From positions 124,001-188,000 of the forward strand of contig NZ_LT629734.1 of NCBI RefSeq assembly GCF_900104705.1: a DNA stretch of 64,000 bases. Direction: 5' to 3'. Made by a program: the position numbers and the translations under genes. The notes beneath the pieces are model-generated. The model was not told where the DNA came from and ran no database searches. It was given only the letters and a program-made list of their open reading frames with translations. Positions 60,659 through 64,000 of this stretch are shown here, piece by piece. Each line of letters opens with the position of its first letter. Position 1 is the stretch's first letter. This stretch comes from Agrococcus carbonis (GTDB lineage: Bacteria; Actinomycetota; Actinomycetes; Actinomycetales; Microbacteriaceae).

Positions 60659-61380
60659 CCGTCATCGTCCACCCCGACCGCGCGAGCCTCGTCGGGCAGA
60701 CCGCCGACCGGCTCGCCGCGCTGCTGGCCGAGCTCACCGAGGCCCAGGGCAGGGCGACGATCGCCCTGACGGGCGGCTCGGTCGGCATCGAGCTGCTCGC
60801 CGCGCTCGCCGACCGCGCTGTCGACTGGGAGCGCGTGCACGTGACGTGGAGCGACGAGCGCTTCGTGCCGGCCGACTCCCCCGACCGCAACGCCCGGCAG
60901 GCGCGCGAGGCGCTGCTCGACCGCGTGCCGATCCCCGCGGGCAACGTGCACGAGCTGCCCGCCGCCGCCGGTCCTGGCGTCGGTGACGCCGGCCTCGACG
61001 ACGCCGCCGCGGCGGCGAGCGCGATGCTCGCGGAGCTCGGGCAGATCGACCTGACGCTCCTCGGCATGGGGCCGGATGCGCACATCGCGTCGCTCTTCCC
61101 GGGCCACCCGGGCGTGCACGAGCCGGGCGTCGGGGTCATCGCCGTGCGCGACTCCCCCAAGCCCCCGCCCGAGCGCATCAGCTTCACCGTCGGTGCGATC
61201 ACCGCCTCGGACCGCGTCTGGCTCGTCGTCGCCGGCGGCGACAAGGCCGAGGCCGTCTCGCTCGTGCGCGGCGGCGCGGCGCCGGAGGCGGCACCCGCGG
61301 TCACCGCAGCGGGCCGCCGCGAGACGCTCATGCTGCTCGACGCCGAAGCGGCCGCCCTCCTGGAGGAGGACGGCCGCTAG
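60655..61380 (+). CDS. pgl: 6-phosphogluconolactonase
   Basis: A 241-residue lactonase of the DevB/NagB-like fold. ALTGGSVGIELLAAL binds phosphate, VHVTWSDERFVPADSPDRNA holds the DERxVP motif, and LLGMGPDAHIASLFPG is the third hallmark. It opens 6-phosphogluconolactone made by Zwf. It is the last gene of the operon; its stop codon adjoins a hairpin. It converges with rbpA. Confidence 0.95.
   Translation: MTVIVHPDRASLVGQTADRLAALLAELTEAQGRATIALTGGSVGIELLAALADRAVDWERVHVTWSDERFVPADSPDRNARQAREALLDRVPIPAGNVHELPAAAGPGVGDAGLDDAAAAASAMLAELGQIDLTLLGMGPDAHIASLFPGHPGVHEPGVGVIAVRDSPKPPPERISFTVGAITASDRVWLVVAGGDKAEAVSLVRGGAAPEAAPAVTAAGRRETLMLLDAEAAALLEEDGR
61347..61378 (+). terminator. hairpin at the end of the pentose phosphate operon
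   Basis: Arms AGCGGCCG and CGGCCGCT enclose a 16-base interior that itself pairs as CCTCC/GGAGG. It overlaps the pgl stop codon. Confidence 0.5.
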
Positions 61381-61399
61381 CGGCTCGGTCGGGGTCGCC

Positions 61400-61756
61400 T
61401 CAGCCGCGGCCCTCGGCGGAGCGCAGCTTCTGCAGCGCCTCCTCGAGCAGCTCGGCGGCCTCCTCGGGCGTGCGGCGCTCCTTCACGTACGCGAGGTGCG
61501 TCTTGTACGGCTCGTTCTTCGCCACCTGCGGCGGGTTGTCCTTGTCGCGGCCGGCCGGCAGACCGGTCGACGGCGAGTCGATGACCTCGGGGATCTCATC
61601 CTCGGGCAGGTCGGCCGCGAAGTAGCGGACCGTCTCGTTGCCCATCGCGTCCCAGTACGAGACCGCCACGCGCTCGGCGTGGAAGCCGCGGTCCTGCTCG
61701 CCCATGGGGCCCGCGCCGACGCGCGAGCCGCGGATCGCACTGCCTCCCGACGCCAT
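61400..61756 (-). CDS. rbpA: RNA polymerase-binding protein RbpA
   Basis: A 118-residue actinobacterial transcription factor that helps the housekeeping sigma factor open promoters. The N-terminal GGSAIRGSRVGAG, the core domain and the C-terminal sigma-interaction helix EEAAELLEEALQKLR are in place. Zinc-binding cysteines of streptomycete RbpA are absent: there is no Cys in the protein. The ATG at 61754-61756 is joined to the secG stop as TGATG. Confidence 0.93.
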   Translation of the reverse strand: MASGGSAIRGSRVGAGPMGEQDRGFHAERVAVSYWDAMGNETVRYFAADLPEDEIPEVIDSPSTGLPAGRDKDNPPQVAKNEPYKTHLAYVKERRTPEEAAELLEEALQKLRSAEGRG

Positions 61757-62004
61757 CAGAGGCTCGCGAACTTCGTGATGAGGCCGAGCACGACGATCGA
61801 GGCGACCCATGCGAGGCTCACGACGACCGTGATCGTGTTGAGGTTGCGCTCAGCGACACCCGACGAGCCGATCGACGAGCCGACGCCGCCGCCGAACATG
61901 TCGCTCAGGCCGCCGCCGCGACCCTTGTGCAGCAGGATGAACAGCGTCAGCAGCACCGACGTGATGCCGAGGATCACCTGCATGATGATCTGGAGAATCT
62001 CCAC
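61756..62004 (-). CDS. secG: preprotein translocase subunit SecG
   Basis: An 82-residue membrane protein with two helices (about 2-24 and 56-78) and the conserved loop LLHKGRGGGLSDMFGGG between them. It supports SecYEG protein export. The GTG start at 62002-62004 is chosen because the family begins VEILQIIMQVIL. An AGAGAG ribosome site lies before it. The gene heads the secG-rbpA unit and has its own TAGGAT promoter. Confidence 0.95.
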   Translation of the reverse strand: MEILQIIMQVILGITSVLLTLFILLHKGRGGGLSDMFGGGVGSSIGSSGVAERNLNTITVVVSLAWVASIVVLGLITKFASL

Positions 62005-62062
62005 AGGGCTCTCTTTCCGAATGCGGGCACGACCGAACAGGGCCGTGCGGAGTGCAACGTCC

Positions 62063-62068
62063 ATCCTA
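62063..62068 (-). promoter_or_regulatory. -10 box (TAGGAT) of secG-rbpA
   Basis: TAGGAT on the minus strand gives a leader of about 52 bases. The bases at 62058-62072 are identical to 6894-6908 before tatA. Confidence 0.5.
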
Positions 62069-62096
62069 CCGCAGGTCTTCCCCGCGGCTGCGGAGG

Positions 62097-62882
62097 TCAG
62101 GTACCGACGTGCTGGCGGAAGCGGGCGATCGCCGCGAACTCCGCCGCGTCGAGGCTCGCGCCGCCCACGAGGGCGCCGTCGATGTCGGCCTCGCGCATGA
62201 AGCCGGCGATGTTGCCCGACTTGACGCTGCCGCCGTACAGGATCCGGGTCGCCGCCGCAGCCTCGTCGCCGCGCACCTCGGCGAGCACCCGCCGCAGCGC
62301 CTGGCACACCTGCTGCGCCTGCTCGCTCGTGGCAGCCTGGCCGGAGCCGATCGCCCAGACCGGCTCGTAGGCGACGACGATCTCGCCCGCCTCGGGGAGC
62401 TCGGCGAGCACGTCGCGCAGCTGCTGCACGGGCACGGCGCTCGCGCCGTGCTGCTCGAGGTCCTCGGCCGTCTCCCCCACGCAGATCACCGGCGTGACCC
62501 CGTGCCGCATGGCGGCGGCGGCCTTCTTGCCGATGAGCGCATCCGTCTCGCCGTGGTCCTGCCGGCGCTCGGAGTGCCCGACGATCGCGTACGAGCACTC
62601 GAGCTTCGCGAGCATCGCCGCCGACACCTCGCCGGTGTGGGCGCCCGAGTCGTGCTGCGAGACGTCCTGCGCGCCGAAGCGCAGCTCGAAGCGCTCGGCG
62701 GAGATGAGGGTCTGCACGCTGCGCAGGTCGGTGAACGGCGGGAAGACCGCCACCTCGACCTGCGAGTGGTCGTGCTTGCCGTCCTGCAGGGTCCACGCGA
62801 GCTTCTGCACGAGCGCGATCGCCTGCAGGTGATCCTGGTTGAGCTTCCAGTTGCCCGCGATGAGCGGGATGCGGTCTGCCAT
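62097..62882 (-). CDS. tpiA: triosephosphate isomerase
   Basis: A 261-residue TIM-barrel enzyme interconverting dihydroxyacetone phosphate and glyceraldehyde-3-phosphate. Catalytic residues are Lys13 in GNWKLN, the His in IVGHSERR and the Glu in [11 protein letters not shown]; the phosphate loop is YGGSVKSGN. It is joined to the pgk stop as TGATG, so both are on one message. Confidence 0.98.
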   Translation of the reverse strand: MADRIPLIAGNWKLNQDHLQAIALVQKLAWTLQDGKHDHSQVEVAVFPPFTDLRSVQTLISAERFELRFGAQDVSQHDSGAHTGEVSAAMLAKLECSYAIVGHSERRQDHGETDALIGKKAAAAMRHGVTPVICVGETAEDLEQHGASAVPVQQLRDVLAELPEAGEIVVAYEPVWAIGSGQAATSEQAQQVCQALRRVLAEVRGDEAAAATRILYGGSVKSGNIAGFMREADIDGALVGGASLDAAEFAAIARFRQHVGT

Positions 62883-64000
62883 CAGTGTCCTTCCCAGCCG
62901 AGTGCCTCGAGTCCCGGCAGCCGTGCGCCCTCGAGGAACTCGAGGCTCGCGCCGCCGCCGGTGGAGATGTGCCCGAAGTCGTCGTCGGCGAAGCCGAGCT
63001 GGCGCACGGCGGCCGCGGAGTCGCCGCCGCCCACCACCGCGAGGCCGTCGACCTCGGTGAGCGCCTGCGCGACCGAGCGCGTGCCGGCCGCGAACGCCGG
63101 CATCTCGAACACGCCCATCGGGCCGTTCCAGAAGACGGTGCGCGCGTCGCGGATCGCGTCCGCGAACGCTGCGGCGGAGGCCGGGCCGATGTCGAGGCCG
63201 ATGCCGGAGGCGCCGAAGCGCGACGACTCGATCGCGTCGGCCGCGACCGTCTCGTGCTCGGCGTCGGCGTCGAACGCGGCCGCGACGACGACGTCGGTCG
63301 GCAGCAGCAGCTGCACGCCCAGCTCGTCGGCGCGCTGCAGGTAGCCGCGCACCCGCTCGAGCTGGTCCTCCTCGAGGAGGCTCGCGGCGACGCCGTGGCC
63401 CTGCGCGGCGAGGAACGTGAAGAGCATGCCGCCGCCGATGAGCAGGCGGTCGACGCGCGGCAGCAGGTGCTCGATGACGCCGAGCTTGTCGCTCACCTTG
63501 GAGCCGCCGAGCACGACGGCGTAGGGGCGCTCGGGCGTCTCGGTCAGGCGGGAGAGCACGTCGAGCTCGCGCTCGACGAGCAGGCCCGCGGCGCTCGGGA
63601 GCGCCGCGGCCACCTCGAACACGCTCGCCTGCTCGCGGTGGACGACGCCGAAGCCGTCGGAGACGAACGCGTCGGCGCCGGCGGCGAGCTCGGCGGCGAA
63701 CGCCTCGCGCTCCGCGGCGTCCTTGCTCGTCTCGCGGGGGTCGAAGCGCAGGTTCTCGAGCAGCGCGAGCTGCCCGTCCTGCAGCGCGGCGCGCACGCGT
63801 GCCGCGTCGTCGCCGACGGTGTCGGTCGCGAACGCGACCTCGGCGCCGAGCAGCTCGCCGAGCCGCTCCGCGACGGGCGCGAGCGAGTACTGCGCCTCGG
63901 GCGCGCCCTTCGGGCGGCCGAGGTGCGACATCGCCACCACCTTCGCGCCCTGCTCGAGCAGGGCGCGAAGGGTGGGCAGCGAGGCGACGATCCGCCCCTC
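62882..64000 (-). CDS. pgk: phosphoglycerate kinase (5' end beyond the window)
   Basis: The frame is open to the last base of the window, so the start lies upstream. The visible 372 residues contain [15 protein letters not shown], the [13 protein letters not shown] stretch, [18 protein letters not shown], the nucleotide site [10 protein letters not shown] and the C-terminal [13 protein letters not shown]. It makes 3-phosphoglycerate and ATP from 1,3-bisphosphoglycerate. Only the first 30 or so residues are missing, and tpiA follows with a one-base overlap. Confidence 0.97.
   Translation of the reverse strand, partial: EGRIVASLPTLRALLEQGAKVVAMSHLGRPKGAPEAQYSLAPVAERLGELLGAEVAFATDTVGDDAARVRAALQDGQLALLENLRFDPRETSKDAAEREAFAAELAAGADAFVSDGFGVVHREQASVFEVAAALPSAAGLLVERELDVLSRLTETPERPYAVVLGGSKVSDKLGVIEHLLPRVDRLLIGGGMLFTFLAAQGHGVAASLLEEDQLERVRGYLQRADELGVQLLLPTDVVVAAAFDADAEHETVAADAIESSRFGASGIGLDIGPASAAAFADAIRDARTVFWNGPMGVFEMPAFAAGTRSVAQALTEVDGLAVVGGGDSAAAVRQLGFADDDFGHISTGGGASLEFLEGARLPGLEALGWEGH

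Noticed and set aside
1..64000. Mobile element, prophage, defence island or biosynthetic cluster
   Set aside because: No transposase, integrase, phage, nuclease-toxin, PKS or NRPS gene was seen, and base and codon use look uniform.

Overview
The window is high-GC DNA (roughly 70 to 75 percent by eye), densely packed with genes that overlap by 1 to 8 bases and often start with GTG. The gene content is that of a Gram-positive actinobacterium: mycothiol ligase MshC, PafBC, RbpA, OpcA, the HelY/Tat/Lnt/Ppm1 block, PAC2 protein and the glgA/glgC pair. The combination of a cysteine-free RbpA beside secG, a missing Pup-proteasome block and the codon habits points to the family Microbacteriaceae (an Agrococcus-like genus is my best guess, from memory only). 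No phage, transposase, integrase, CRISPR or plasmid gene is visible; this is conserved chromosomal backbone.

Layout. 1-1049: end of an unknown acidic protein and a glycerophosphodiesterase. 1091-11695 (minus strand): HAD phosphatase, trmI, lipoprotein FKBP, pafB, pafC, tatA, tatC, helY, lnt, ppm1. 11798-20968: PAC2 protein, then mshC/uppP/M20 peptidase, tRNA-Leu(GAG), PspC, DNA polymerase IV, SGNH hydrolase, D-Ala-D-Ala carboxypeptidase and TrmH methyltransferase. 21040-25156: sirtuin, glycosyltransferase, alpha/beta hydrolase, exonuclease, ribosomal protein L31 type B. 25247-36791: ABC ATPase, divergent glgA and glgC, serB, fabG, small membrane proteins, SURF1, TRIC-like channel, ABC-F, bioY, DEAD-box helicase. 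36788-43936: a sugar-type ABC importer with an oxidoreductase and a ROK repressor. 43959-49009: pnuC, an 86-bp tandem repeat array and a SUF iron-sulphur operon. 49213-53094: ctaA, Ppx/GppA, a membrane protein and ctaB. 53286-64000: the complete tkt-tal-pgi-zwf-opcA-pgl operon facing rbpA, secG, tpiA and a pgk gene cut by the window edge.

How it fits together. The right end joins lower glycolysis (pgk, tpiA) to the pentose phosphate pathway, with heme O/A synthesis and Fe-S assembly next door, an order also known from mycobacteria. The left block supplies protein export (TatAC), lipoprotein acylation (Lnt), polyprenol-phosphate mannose (Ppm1) and DNA-damage regulation (PafBC). No gene-free stretch exceeds 300 bases; the longest (44667-44941) is filled by the tandem array. 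The most noticeable unexplained signals are that array, an over-represented GGATGCG heptamer, TAnnnT boxes placed 6 to 7 bases before many start codons (leaderless genes), and a 21-bp operator-like palindrome before the sugar importer. I did not find a convincing new multi-gene system.
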